A DNA stretch of 64,000 nucleotides from RGIG3009 sp045630285 (GTDB lineage Bacteria; Bacillota; Clostridia; Oscillospirales; Acutalibacteraceae). The first letter of the stretch is position 1. The number at the start of each line of letters is the position of its first letter. The notes below the pieces were generated by a model that was given only the letters and a program-made list of their open reading frames with translations, had not been told where the DNA came from and searched no databases. A program made the position numbers and the translations under genes. Shown here piece by piece: positions 8,497-16,755 of this stretch. The DNA is taken from assembly GCA_045630285.1 (NCBI GenBank), contig JAZQSX010000016.1, positions 1 through 64,000 on the forward strand, read 5' to 3'.

Positions 8497-10422
8497 GTGG
8501 AATCTCGCAACAACAATTTTGGTAAAACACTGAGGACGATCGGTCTGTTCGTTGGTATTCCGTTGGTCATTGCCGTGATCTTCTGGATGTTCACCTCGGG
8601 ACCGCAGTCGGATAAAGATAAGGTGTATTCCGATTATCTGGACTATTTCCGTAAAGGGCAGGTTGAATACTACGACCTGGACCTCGGCAACGGCGAAGTC
8701 GCTATCTTGCTGAAGGATGCGTACCGTGAAGATGTCAACGGTGACGGAAAAAAGACGGAAAAGGACGTGCTGACCTATTCGGTGCCGAACGTCAGCTTGT
8801 TTTTGGAGGACGTCAAGGAATTCGACGATGCGGTGCGTCACGATCTGATTCCCGCTTCGCAGGTGTCTTCCTGGATCGTCAGTATGATTCCATCGCTGTT
8901 GATGATCGGTCTGTTCGTGGTGATGTGGATCATGATGCGCCGCTCCCTCGGTGGTATGGAAGGCGGCAAGATGATGGGCTTTGGCAAAGCACACGTTAAG
9001 CAGCCGAACGAAGAGGGGCGTCGTACCACGTTTGACGACGTGGCAGGTGCTGATGAAGAAAAAGAAGAGCTGCAGGAGATCGTTGATTTCTTGCGTTCCC
9101 CCAAGCGTTTTAAGGAACTGGGCGCCCGTGTGCCGAAGGGCGTATTGCTCGTTGGCCCTCCCGGTACCGGTAAAACGTTGCTTGCCCGTGCGGTAGCCGG
9201 CGAAGCAGGCGTGCATTTCTTCTCGATCTCCGGTTCGGATTTTGTGGAAATGTACGTTGGTGTCGGTGCGTCCCGTGTGCGTGACTTGTTTGAGCAAGCT
9301 AAGAAGAATAACCCCTGTATCATTTTCATTGACGAGATCGATGCGGTGGGCCGTCAGCGTGGTGCCGGTCTCGGCGGCGGTCACGATGAGCGTGAGCAGA
9401 CCCTTAACCAGTTGCTGGTGGAGATGGACGGCTTTGCCGCTAACGAGGGCGTTATCATGATGGCGGCGACCAACCGTCCCGACATTCTTGACCCCGCTTT
9501 GATGCGTCCGGGACGTTTTGACCGTCAGATCGTGGTGAACTATCCCGATATGAAGGGCCGTGAGGCGATCCTGCGTGTCCACGCTAAGGGTAAGCCGCTC
9601 GCACCCGACGTGGAGCTGGCGGTTATCGCTAAATCGACGGTCGGCTTTACCGGTGCGGATCTGGAAAACTTGCTCAACGAATCGGCACTACTTGCCGCAC
9701 GCCGTGGCTTGCACGCTGTGACGATGCGTGAGGTAGAGGAAGCAACGCTGAAGATCATCGTCGGTACGGAAAAGCGTAGCCACGTGATTTCGGAAAAAGA
9801 CAAGCGCATTACCGCTTACCACGAGGCGGGTCACGCTATCGTGTCGTATTGCTGCCCGACGCAGGATCCCGTGCATCAGATCTCGGTGATCCCGCGCGGT
9901 ATGGCGGCCGGCTTTACGATGAATCTGCCGGATAACGATCATCAGCATCTTACCAAAAATCGGATGCTGGAGGATATTGAGGTGCTGCTTGGCGGCCGTG
10001 TGGCGGAGCAGCTGGTGATCGGTGATATTTCCACCGGCGCCTCCAACGATCTGGAACGTTCTACCGAGACGGCACGAAAAATGGTCACCAAATACGGTAT
10101 GAGCGACAAGCTCGGCCCGGTGGTGTTTGGCGAGTCCGATTCCAACGAGGTGTTCCTCGGCCGTGACTTCGGACACACCCGCAACTATTCCGAAGAGGTC
10201 GCTGCGACGATCGACAGTGAAGTCAAAGCGATCATCACCGGTGCTTACGACCGTACGACCAAGAAGCTGGAGGAGCATCGTGACAAGCTGGATCTGATCG
10301 CTCAGTATCTTATCGAGCACGAGAAGATGGACGGCGAGCAGTTCGTGGCAGCGATGGAGGGTCGTGAGATCCCTGCCTACACCAACAGTTCGATGTTTTC
10401 CAAAACCGATAGCGCCGAGTAA
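8497..10422 (+). CDS. ftsH: ATP-dependent zinc metalloprotease FtsH
   Basis: Membrane-anchored hexameric AAA protease that degrades misfolded membrane proteins and regulatory proteins, including sporulation control factors in Firmicutes. Two membrane helices (residues ~10-28 and ~128-146) flank a small external domain. Walker A GPPGTGKT is at 220-227, Walker B IIFIDEIDAVG follows, the second region of homology has ATNRPDILDPALMRPGRFDR, and the zinc site HEAGH is at 442-446. 641 residues, normal. GTG start with AAGGAGG and GGGAG upstream. Last gene of the operon, closed by a strong hairpin. Confidence 0.97.
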   Translation: MESRNNNFGKTLRTIGLFVGIPLVIAVIFWMFTSGPQSDKDKVYSDYLDYFRKGQVEYYDLDLGNGEVAILLKDAYREDVNGDGKKTEKDVLTYSVPNVSLFLEDVKEFDDAVRHDLIPASQVSSWIVSMIPSLLMIGLFVVMWIMMRRSLGGMEGGKMMGFGKAHVKQPNEEGRRTTFDDVAGADEEKEELQEIVDFLRSPKRFKELGARVPKGVLLVGPPGTGKTLLARAVAGEAGVHFFSISGSDFVEMYVGVGASRVRDLFEQAKKNNPCIIFIDEIDAVGRQRGAGLGGGHDEREQTLNQLLVEMDGFAANEGVIMMAATNRPDILDPALMRPGRFDRQIVVNYPDMKGREAILRVHAKGKPLAPDVELAVIAKSTVGFTGADLENLLNESALLAARRGLHAVTMREVEEATLKIIVGTEKRSHVISEKDKRITAYHEAGHAIVSYCCPTQDPVHQISVIPRGMAAGFTMNLPDNDHQHLTKNRMLEDIEVLLGGRVAEQLVIGDISTGASNDLERSTETARKMVTKYGMSDKLGPVVFGESDSNEVFLGRDFGHTRNYSEEVAATIDSEVKAIITGAYDRTTKKLEEHRDKLDLIAQYLIEHEKMDGEQFVAAMEGREIPAYTNSSMFSKTDSAE

Positions 10423-10431
10423 GTGAATAAC

Positions 10432-10470
10432 AACCGCCCCGACAGGATATTCCCTGTCGGGGCGGTTTTG
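10432..10470 (+). terminator. terminator after ftsH
   Basis: A perfect 15-base-pair stem (10432-10446 with 10453-10467), six-base loop, followed by TTTTG and TTTG. It closes the long plus-strand run and separates it from the converging phosphate transporter. Confidence 0.93.
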
Positions 10471-10475
10471 TTTGT

Positions 10476-11531
10476 CTAGGAGAAGAATAGCACAAGCAGT
10501 TTGGCGGAGACGTAGCCGATAAGACCGCAGCCGGGAAACGTGAGTACCCAAGTGAGAAGCATTTCCCGAACGATGCGAAGATTGACAGCAGACAAGCGTC
10601 GGGCGGCGCCTACACCCATAATAGCGGCGGTTTTGGTGTGCGTGGTGCTGACGGGAATACCAAGCAGCGAGGAAAGCAACAAACAAAGCGAGGCGGCAGT
10701 ATCGGCGGCAAAGCCTTGATACGGTACCAACCGTACCATATCCATACCCACGGATTTAATGATTTTGTATCCGCCGATCGATGTGCCGAAGGACATAATC
10801 AACGAGCAGAGCAGGATCATCCACAACGGTGGTGTTGCGAGAACGGTGGTCGCTCCGTCGGTGGATATGGTGACGCCAAGGAGCAGAACGCCCATGAATT
10901 TTTGCCCATCCTGCGCACCGTGCATAAAGGACATAGCAGCCCCGCCGCAACGCTGTGCCCAACGAAAGTGAGCGACGCTTCGACAGCGATCGGTGTGATA
11001 CAGCAGGTGTTCAAGAAGGCGGACGGCGGAAAAACCGACGATACAAGCGGGGACAGTCGATAAGATGAGCCCATAAATGACCTTGACCCATTCGCCGCCG
11101 TTGATACCGTCAAAGCCGCCCTGCAAAGCAATAGCCGCACCGGACAGCCCGGCAATGAGAGCGTGACTTTCGCTGGTGGGGATGCCAAAGCGCCACGCCG
11201 CTACCGCCCAGAGAATAATGGACAGCAGTGCTGCACACAAGGCGAGTGAAGCGCCTTGCGGATCGCCACTGAAATTGACGATTCCCTGCATGGTGGCAGC
11301 TACGGAAACATTGATAAAGCTCATGCACAGCACGCCGAGAAAGTTGAATACCGTGGCAAGGAGGATCGCCGAGCGGGGTGTCAACGCTCGGGTCGCCACG
11401 CAGGTGGCGATTGCATTGGGAGCATCGGTCCAACCGTTGACAAAGATCACACCGAGTGTCAGCAGTACGGTTAGAAAAAGAAAAGGGTCGCCGACGATTT
11501 GATGCATAAGCTGCGAAAAATCAAATGACAC
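10476..11531 (-). CDS. pit: inorganic phosphate transporter, PiT family
   Basis: Low-affinity phosphate (or metal-phosphate) permease driven by an ion gradient. Two repeats of the PiT signature are visible: NGWTDAPNAIATCVATRAL near residue 32 and HGAQDGQKFMGVLLLG near 205. About ten hydrophobic segments occur, ending YVSAKLLVLFFS. 351 residues, a normal length. GTG start at 11531 with GAGGTG upstream. The usual NGxHD(T/A)ANAIA has Thr for His and Pro for Asn-adjacent Ala, a variation I have no function for. No PhoU-like partner is next to it. Confidence 0.92.
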   Translation of the reverse strand: MSFDFSQLMHQIVGDPFLFLTVLLTLGVIFVNGWTDAPNAIATCVATRALTPRSAILLATVFNFLGVLCMSFINVSVAATMQGIVNFSGDPQGASLALCAALLSIILWAVAAWRFGIPTSESHALIAGLSGAAIALQGGFDGINGGEWVKVIYGLILSTVPACIVGFSAVRLLEHLLYHTDRCRSVAHFRWAQRCGGAAMSFMHGAQDGQKFMGVLLLGVTISTDGATTVLATPPLWMILLCSLIMSFGTSIGGYKIIKSVGMDMVRLVPYQGFAADTAASLCLLLSSLLGIPVSTTHTKTAAIMGVGAARRLSAVNLRIVREMLLTWVLTFPGCGLIGYVSAKLLVLFFS

Positions 11532-11576
11532 GGCGACACCTCATCATCATTCCGATCGAGACAGCGATCAGCGATT

Positions 11577-11605
11577 AGTATAGCGGATACGGAGAAAAAC
11601 AACAA
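11577..11605 (-). promoter_or_regulatory. promoter of the phosphate transporter
   Basis: Minus strand: TTGTTG (11605-11600), 17 bases, TATACT (11582-11577), 46 bases before the GTG. Confidence 0.55.
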
Positions 11606-11714
11606 CGTTGCTATCGCTTTTTGAAATAATTTCGTCCAAATGGAACGCCAAGACTGCATAAAGAGTTTTGTGTGGTGAATACTAGCGATAAAGCGATGAT
11701 AGGAGGTACACACA

Positions 11715-12443
11715 ATGAAGAATGATACAGAAATGATGAATGACGATATGCCGAAGAAATCAAGCGGCAAAGGCTTTTATATTGCACTGGCGGTGTGCTT
11801 GGTAGCGGTGTGCGGTGTGGGTGTTTCCAGCTTCGTCAGTGGTCTGACGAAGGACGTCCCGAAAACCGACGGCACCAAGACTACGCCGCAGCAGACATCG
11901 ACGACGAGTGTTCATCAGGTCGTAATCCCGGCAACTGACGTAAAAGATGATCGTACCACGACAACGACGACGGTGCCGACGCAAACGCCGACGAGCACGG
12001 CACCGACTGAAGCTGAGCTGTTTGTCTTTCCCGCTACGAACCGCGTGCTTCTTGCTTTCTGCGATGACTTGGTCTATTCCGAAACGCTGGAGGAGTGGGG
12101 GACACACAACGGGATAGATTTCGCCGCCGAGCATGGCTCGAAGGTGAAGGCGACGGCAAACGGCACGGTGACGAGGATCTACCGTGATGCGCTGTGGGGT
12201 GATATCGTGGAGATCGATCACGGCGGCAAGGTGATTTCCCGCAGTTGTGGGGTCAAGGCAACCAATCTCAAGGTGGGGCAGAGCGTAAAAGCGGGCGAGG
12301 TTATCGGCACAGTTGAGACGATTCCTGCTGAGGTGCTGACGGAGTCGCATATTCATCTTGAGATCCTGGCTAATGATAAGTATGTGGATCCGCTGTTGCT
12401 TATTCGTGGTGAGCCGGTGATGGTTCAGCCGGCTGAAAAATAA
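11715..12443 (+). CDS. spoIIQ: SpoIIQ-like M23 peptidase-fold sporulation protein
   Basis: Forespore membrane protein that, in known spore formers, pairs with SpoIIIAH across the intermembrane space during engulfment. Residues ~1-20 are cytoplasmic, a single membrane helix covers ~21-41, a Thr/Pro-rich linker runs to ~100, and a LytM/M23 domain follows. The domain has WGTHNGIDFAAEHG (His131, Asp135) and SHIHLE (His212, His214), so the zinc ligands look intact, as in C. difficile SpoIIQ and unlike the B. subtilis protein. 242 residues. ATG with AGGAGGT upstream. A general cell-wall peptidase is an alternative, but the single helix plus YSETLEEWGTHNGID favours SpoIIQ. Confidence 0.8.
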   Translation: MKNDTEMMNDDMPKKSSGKGFYIALAVCLVAVCGVGVSSFVSGLTKDVPKTDGTKTTPQQTSTTSVHQVVIPATDVKDDRTTTTTTVPTQTPTSTAPTEAELFVFPATNRVLLAFCDDLVYSETLEEWGTHNGIDFAAEHGSKVKATANGTVTRIYRDALWGDIVEIDHGGKVISRSCGVKATNLKVGQSVKAGEVIGTVETIPAEVLTESHIHLEILANDKYVDPLLLIRGEPVMVQPAEK

Positions 12444-12491
12444 ATACCTGCCCTCGGAAACCGAGAAATCGGCACGGCAAGAAGGGCAAAC

Positions 12492-12523
12492 AAAAAGGCT
12501 GTGACTTGCGTCACAGCCTTTTT
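12492..12523. terminator. bidirectional terminator
   Basis: A 14-base-pair perfect stem (12492-12505 with 12510-12523) with a 4-base loop, A5 on the left and T5 on the right. It serves both the spoIIQ-like gene and the converging dehydrogenase. Confidence 0.93.
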
Positions 12524-12526
12524 GGG

Positions 12527-13285
12527 TTATACGGTGGTAAACTTCATGAGCAAACGGTTGGGAATCAACTTTGCCAGTACACGGTAGAGCTTGTAAAACC
12601 CACGGGGAGTATGCCAGCCCTTGCCGCGAAGCAGACGCTTGAGTGAGAGACGGGCTACGGCTTCGGGACGGCAGTAGGGGAGGGATTCAAAGGTTTTGGA
12701 GTTGCCCTTGACGTCGGCGACGTCAAGGAACTCGGTTTCCATCGGCCCCGGGCAGACGGCCAGCACGTGAATGCCACGAGGGCGAAGCTCGGCACGCAGC
12801 GCTTGCGAAAAACTGCTGACGTACGCTTTGGTGGAGCAGTAGACCGCCATACGAGGAGTGGGGACGTAGGAGGCAATGGAGCTGACGTTGAGGATGCCGC
12901 TGCCGGCTGCCATGTACGGTAAGGTCAGCGAGGTGACGGCGGTCAGCGCCGCACAGTTGAGCTCCACCATACCGACCTGCTCGGCGGTGGGCATATCGGC
13001 AAAGTCGCCCAGCTTGCCGTAGCCAGCGTTATTAATGAGCACTTTGACGGTCGCACCGCTGTCTGCCAACGCTTGGCGGTAAGTCTCCCGATCTTCATTC
13101 CGACACAGATCCAGCGCCAGCGAGCGGAAAACTTTTCCTTCATATTCGGCGGCAATCGCTTCCAAACGCTCCCGACGGCGGGCGACGAGCCAGATTTCAT
13201 CGATTTCCGGCAGCTGTGTTACGACTTGGCGGACGTATTCCTTACCCAGTCCCGACGAGGCGCCGGTGATAACGACGACGTTCAT
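12527..13285 (-). CDS. short-chain dehydrogenase/reductase
   Basis: Classical SDR oxidoreductase, NAD(P)-dependent and cytoplasmic; substrate unknown. Rossmann motif TGASSGLG at residues 7-14, then NNAGYG, the catalytic Ser in LNVSSIAS, and the YCSTK pair, followed by CPGPMETEF. The RRRER after the second strand suggests NADP preference, an inference. 252 residues from the ATG at 13285, chosen because AAAGGAGTT stands ahead of it; the open frame extends 23 codons further upstream without a ribosome site. Single-gene unit with its own promoter and terminator. Confidence 0.9.
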   Translation of the reverse strand: MNVVVITGASSGLGKEYVRQVVTQLPEIDEIWLVARRRERLEAIAAEYEGKVFRSLALDLCRNEDRETYRQALADSGATVKVLINNAGYGKLGDFADMPTAEQVGMVELNCAALTAVTSLTLPYMAAGSGILNVSSIASYVPTPRMAVYCSTKAYVSSFSQALRAELRPRGIHVLAVCPGPMETEFLDVADVKGNSKTFESLPYCRPEAVARLSLKRLLRGKGWHTPRGFYKLYRVLAKLIPNRLLMKFTTV

Positions 13286-13306
13286 ACGATCAACTCCTTT
13301 GTATCG

Positions 13307-13335
13307 AGTATGCCACAAAAGCGAAGAAATGTAAA
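13307..13335 (-). promoter_or_regulatory. promoter of the short-chain dehydrogenase
   Basis: Minus strand: TTTACA (13335-13330), 17 bases, CATACT (13312-13307). Confidence 0.5.
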
Positions 13336-13383
13336 GTTTTTTGTGAAACCGCAAAAATCGTTCTTCCCTTTTGCGTTTTTATA

Positions 13384-13392
13384 TGGTATACT
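13384..13392 (+). promoter_or_regulatory. extended -10 promoter of the rRNA methyltransferase
   Basis: TGGTATACT at 13384-13392 is an extended -10 element; the -35 region 17 bases upstream is poor. It lies 20 bases before the GTG start. Confidence 0.5.
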
Positions 13393-13412
13393 GACTTATT
13401 ATAAGGAGAATT

Positions 13413-14195
13413 GTGAGGTTTTGGCGTATGCAGCAACCAATGCTCGAGGCGGAGGATCGCATTGTCGGGCGAAATGCTGTTATGGAAGCATTGCGTTCCG
13501 GGCGCGCACTGGATAGTGTGTGGATCGCCAGCGGTGACCGCAGCGGCAGTTTGAGTGCGATTCGTGCCAAGTGCAAAGACGCCGGTGTACCTGTGAAGGA
13601 TGTGGATATCCGTAAGCTGGCGACGGTCGGCGGGAATAACCACCAGGGCGTGGTGGCGTTTGCCGCTTGCAAGGAATATGCCTCGTTGGAGGATATTTTT
13701 GCCAAAGCTGAAGAGGCCGGTGAGCCGCCCTTTATTCTGGTGTGCGACGGCCTTGAGGATGCTCACAATCTTGGGGCGGTGCTTCGCAGTGCGGAGGCTG
13801 CCGGATGCCACGGCGTTATCATTCCGAAGCGCCGCTCGGTGGGACTCAATGCAACGGTCGCCAAGACCTCTGCCGGTGCCGTGGAGTACGTTCCGGTCGT
13901 ACGGGTCGCTAACCTTACCGAAACGCTTCGTCGGTTGAAAGAACGTGGCATTTGGGTGTACGGTCTGGATATGGACGGCAGTCCGTGGTGCCAGACTGAT
14001 ATGACCGGTGCGGTGGCGCTGGTCGTTGGCTCGGAAGGACATGGCATCAGCCGCCTGGTGCGGGAACAGTGCGATTGCGTTCTTTCGTTGCCGATGCGTG
14101 GTAACATCAATTCCTTGAACGCTTCCGTGGCTTGCGGGATCATCGTGTATGAAGTGACACGGCAGCGCTTGGGATTACAGTCTGTTATGGGGTGA
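13413..14195 (+). CDS. rlmB: TrmH/RlmB-type rRNA 2'-O-methyltransferase
   Basis: SPOUT-family enzyme that methylates a ribose 2'-OH, most likely G2251 of 23S rRNA (RlmB), using S-adenosylmethionine. The N-terminal substrate-binding domain begins EDRIVGRNAVMEALRSG. The three knot motifs are present: NLGAVLRSAEAAG, VGSEGHGISRL and LPMRGNINSLNASVA. 260 residues from the GTG at 13413 (AAGGAG four bases ahead); the ATG at 13428 is an alternative, but its spacing of about 19 bases is too long. It is four bases from the next gene. The exact nucleotide target cannot be proven from the sequence. Confidence 0.85.
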   Translation: MRFWRMQQPMLEAEDRIVGRNAVMEALRSGRALDSVWIASGDRSGSLSAIRAKCKDAGVPVKDVDIRKLATVGGNNHQGVVAFAACKEYASLEDIFAKAEEAGEPPFILVCDGLEDAHNLGAVLRSAEAAGCHGVIIPKRRSVGLNATVAKTSAGAVEYVPVVRVANLTETLRRLKERGIWVYGLDMDGSPWCQTDMTGAVALVVGSEGHGISRLVREQCDCVLSLPMRGNINSLNASVACGIIVYEVTRQRLGLQSVMG

Positions 14196-14199
14196 GCGT

Positions 14200-16554
14200 A
14201 TGAAAAAACGTGACGACATTCCGGAATACGAATATACGGCTCGGCACGCTGCTGTGAGTCCGATCGAGGATGAGCAATCGTCGACGACGGAATTCCCGTC
14301 GCTCGGGAAGAAGCCCGTTGAGGTTGGTGATCTGCTCTTTACGCCGCAGGAAGAGGAACCGATGCCGGAGTCTGCTAAGAAACGGCGTGGATTCTTGGGC
14401 TTGTTCGGCAAAAAGCGCGTCAAGAAGGAAGAGCTTCTTGAGGAAGTGCCGGCCGAGGAAGAGGTTGACAATGCCGAGCCTGAGGTGATCGAGCCGGTGC
14501 CGGATGATACGCGGGAGATCATTTTGCGTGACGGTGCAATTGAAAAAACGCAGGTGATCGAGCTGGCGGAGGAAGGCGGAAGCCACCTGGTCGAGGATGA
14601 GGCGACGCAGTTGATGCTGGACGGTTTTGTCGAGGAGCCGGCGGACGTGGAACCGGAACCCGGTCCGGAGGAGACGTTGCGTCGTATCCGTCAGGAGAAA
14701 ATTCAAGATTTTTCGCAGCGCCGTGAACAGCACGAGCGTGAGATCGAGCAGGCGGCAGAGACGGAACAGGAAGCCGTTGTGGTAGATCCTGTGGTGGAAA
14801 CCGTTTCTGAAGAGGAAGAGGAGCCGGTGCAGGAAACGCTGGAGACGATTCCGCTTTCCGAGGTGCGTCAGCAGCTGCTGACGCAGCATCACCGTTCAGG
14901 TGTTACACTGCTGTTCAGCTTTGTGCTGGAAGTGATCTTGTTCTTTATTGCGTGGCTGTCTCGCTCGGATGCGACGGTTGCGATGGAGCCGATCTCGTAT
15001 CTCGTTTTGCAGTCGGTGCTGTTTGTCGCATTGATGGCTGTCTGCGGTACGCATATTAAAAATGGATTTCTTTCGCTGTTCGTACGCCGTCAGGTCACGA
15101 CGGAAGGCGTGGTTACGCTGGTCGCTTGCCTGACGTTGCTCCACACGCTGTTGCAAGCGGTAGATACCACCAGCCTTGCAGACGGCACATCGCCGATTCT
15201 GACGGGTGTTGCCGGCTTAGGTCTGCTTGTGCTGCAGATCGTTCACCGTTTGGAGATCAATCGTGCGGGCAACGACCTGAATATTATGATCGCCTCGGGC
15301 GAAAAGCTGGCGGCGAAGCGCATCGAAAGCAATGTGATCGCCGAGGAAATCGGTCGTCCCGCCGTGGCGGTGGGCGTGCCTCGCGTGGGGTATTTCCGCC
15401 GCACCGAGCAGGCAGAGAATTATATCACCGATTCTCGTACGTATGATCCCATTGCCGGCTTCCTGCGGTGGTATCTGCCGATCGTGGCAGGCCTGTCACT
15501 GATCGTGGCGGTGCTCTATCTCGCACTGAACGGTGTGACTTACGGTGTGGCGTCGATCTCGCTTTTCTGCGGTATGATGACCGTTTCTCTGCCGGTTCCG
15601 CTGATTTTTGCACTGTATACGTCGCTGTCGACGGTCAGCCGCAAGGCCCGTGAGCAGGGGACGGCGATCGCCGGTTACCGTGCGGTGGAAGGCTTTGGCA
15701 ACGTTCACGCCGTGGCACTGGATGCGCTGGAGCTTTTCCCGGAAAACAGCGTTCAGCTTCACGGTATCAAGACCTTCTCCGGCACTCGTATCGACGAAGC
15801 GATTCTGGATGCTGCTTCGGTTTCGATCCGTGCCGGCGGGCCGTTGTCGCACGTGTTCCGCCGTATGATCCTTGGCAAGGTGGATATGCTGCACGAGGTG
15901 GATACCTTGGTGTATGAGCAGGATATGGGTCTCTCCGGCTGGATTAGCGGACGCCGTATTTTGATCGGTAACCGCCGCCTTCTGGATAATCACGGTATCG
16001 ATATTCCGTCCCGTGACTACGAGGAGCGTTATGCGATCAACGGACGCCAGCTTGTGTATTTGTCGATTGCCGGTGAGCTGTCTGCCATGTTCGTGGTCAG
16101 CTATACCGCCGACCCGAAGGTAAATCGGGTACTGAAGTCGCTGACCAAGCGGCACATTACCTTGCTTATCCGTACGTGCGACCAGAATATCACCGAGGAA
16201 TTGGTGACGTCGGTGTTCAGTCTCAACGGATATTACGTCGAGCTTCTTAACGCACCGGCGGGACGGTCGTTTGAATCGTTGGTCACCGGTGTTTCGGAAG
16301 CTGAGCAGGCACAGATCGTGTCGGGAGCCGGCTCACTGGGGATGATGATGGCGTTTGCACGTTGCCGTCGACTGCGCATCGGTGTGCGGTTCTTTGCGGT
16401 GCTGCAGAGCCTGATCGGTCTGCTGGGATTGACACTGGTAGCCACTGCAGCATTCTACGGTGCGGCTCTGTATCCGGCGCTGTATGCGATCGAGGTCATT
16501 GCCGTGTCGTCGGCGGTTACTTCACTGGTCGGTTTGCTGTTTTCACGGAACTGA
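14200..16554 (+). CDS. degenerate P-type ATPase-like membrane protein
   Basis: Not a named family that I recognise. Residues 1-~230 are an acidic, Glu-rich, probably disordered cytoplasmic tail with a short basic patch near 60-75. Membrane helices follow at ~234-253, ~265-290, ~300-320, ~330-348 and a pair at ~430-480. The second half follows P1-type ATPases: SLPVPLIFAL at the usual CPC helix, then GTAIAGYRAVE, then the phosphorylation site, where DKTGTLT is replaced by DALELFP (Asp508). GWISGRRILIGNRRLL resembles an N-domain, and the usual TGD reads TCD (659-661). No GDGxND hinge is visible. Transport activity is therefore unlikely; a regulatory or structural role is my inference. It lies four bases after the methyltransferase, so it is co-transcribed. 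784 residues. Confidence 0.75.
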   Translation: MKKRDDIPEYEYTARHAAVSPIEDEQSSTTEFPSLGKKPVEVGDLLFTPQEEEPMPESAKKRRGFLGLFGKKRVKKEELLEEVPAEEEVDNAEPEVIEPVPDDTREIILRDGAIEKTQVIELAEEGGSHLVEDEATQLMLDGFVEEPADVEPEPGPEETLRRIRQEKIQDFSQRREQHEREIEQAAETEQEAVVVDPVVETVSEEEEEPVQETLETIPLSEVRQQLLTQHHRSGVTLLFSFVLEVILFFIAWLSRSDATVAMEPISYLVLQSVLFVALMAVCGTHIKNGFLSLFVRRQVTTEGVVTLVACLTLLHTLLQAVDTTSLADGTSPILTGVAGLGLLVLQIVHRLEINRAGNDLNIMIASGEKLAAKRIESNVIAEEIGRPAVAVGVPRVGYFRRTEQAENYITDSRTYDPIAGFLRWYLPIVAGLSLIVAVLYLALNGVTYGVASISLFCGMMTVSLPVPLIFALYTSLSTVSRKAREQGTAIAGYRAVEGFGNVHAVALDALELFPENSVQLHGIKTFSGTRIDEAILDAASVSIRAGGPLSHVFRRMILGKVDMLHEVDTLVYEQDMGLSGWISGRRILIGNRRLLDNHGIDIPSRDYEERYAINGRQLVYLSIAGELSAMFVVSYTADPKVNRVLKSLTKRHITLLIRTCDQNITEELVTSVFSLNGYYVELLNAPAGRSFESLVTGVSEAEQAQIVSGAGSLGMMMAFARCRRLRIGVRFFAVLQSLIGLLGLTLVATAAFYGAALYPALYAIEVIAVSSAVTSLVGLLFSRN

Positions 16555-16571
16555 TATCATTACTGAGGTGC

Positions 16572-16610
16572 AATTACCCTCTGCGCAAAGCGCAGAGGGT
16601 AATTTTTTTT
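16572..16610 (+). terminator. terminator after the P-type ATPase-like gene
   Basis: A 15-base-pair perfect stem (16572-16586 with 16590-16604), AAA loop, then a T run. Confidence 0.93.
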
Positions 16611-16630
16611 ATTTCCTATATGAAATATGG

Positions 16631-16659
16631 TTGAAATTTCCGATTGTATAGGTTATAAT
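16631..16659 (+). promoter_or_regulatory. sigma-A promoter of the EF-G-like gene
   Basis: TTGAAA (16631-16636), 17 bases, TATAAT (16654-16659). A second weaker pair, TTGCAC (16675-16680) and TATAAT (16696-16701), has only a 15-base spacer. Confidence 0.7.
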
Positions 16660-16755
16660 GGACAAAGAACAATCTTGCACTTAAAAATTTTTGTGTATAA
16701 TTGTCAAATTTGGGTCGGCATTCGCAAATAGCGATGTCGGAAAGGGGAGTCCTTT

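Noticed and set aside
11656..11684. Sigma-F promoter ahead of the spoIIQ-like gene
   Set aside because: A GCATA at 11656 suits the -35, but the following GGTGAATACT is too close (13 bases) and matches the -10 consensus poorly.
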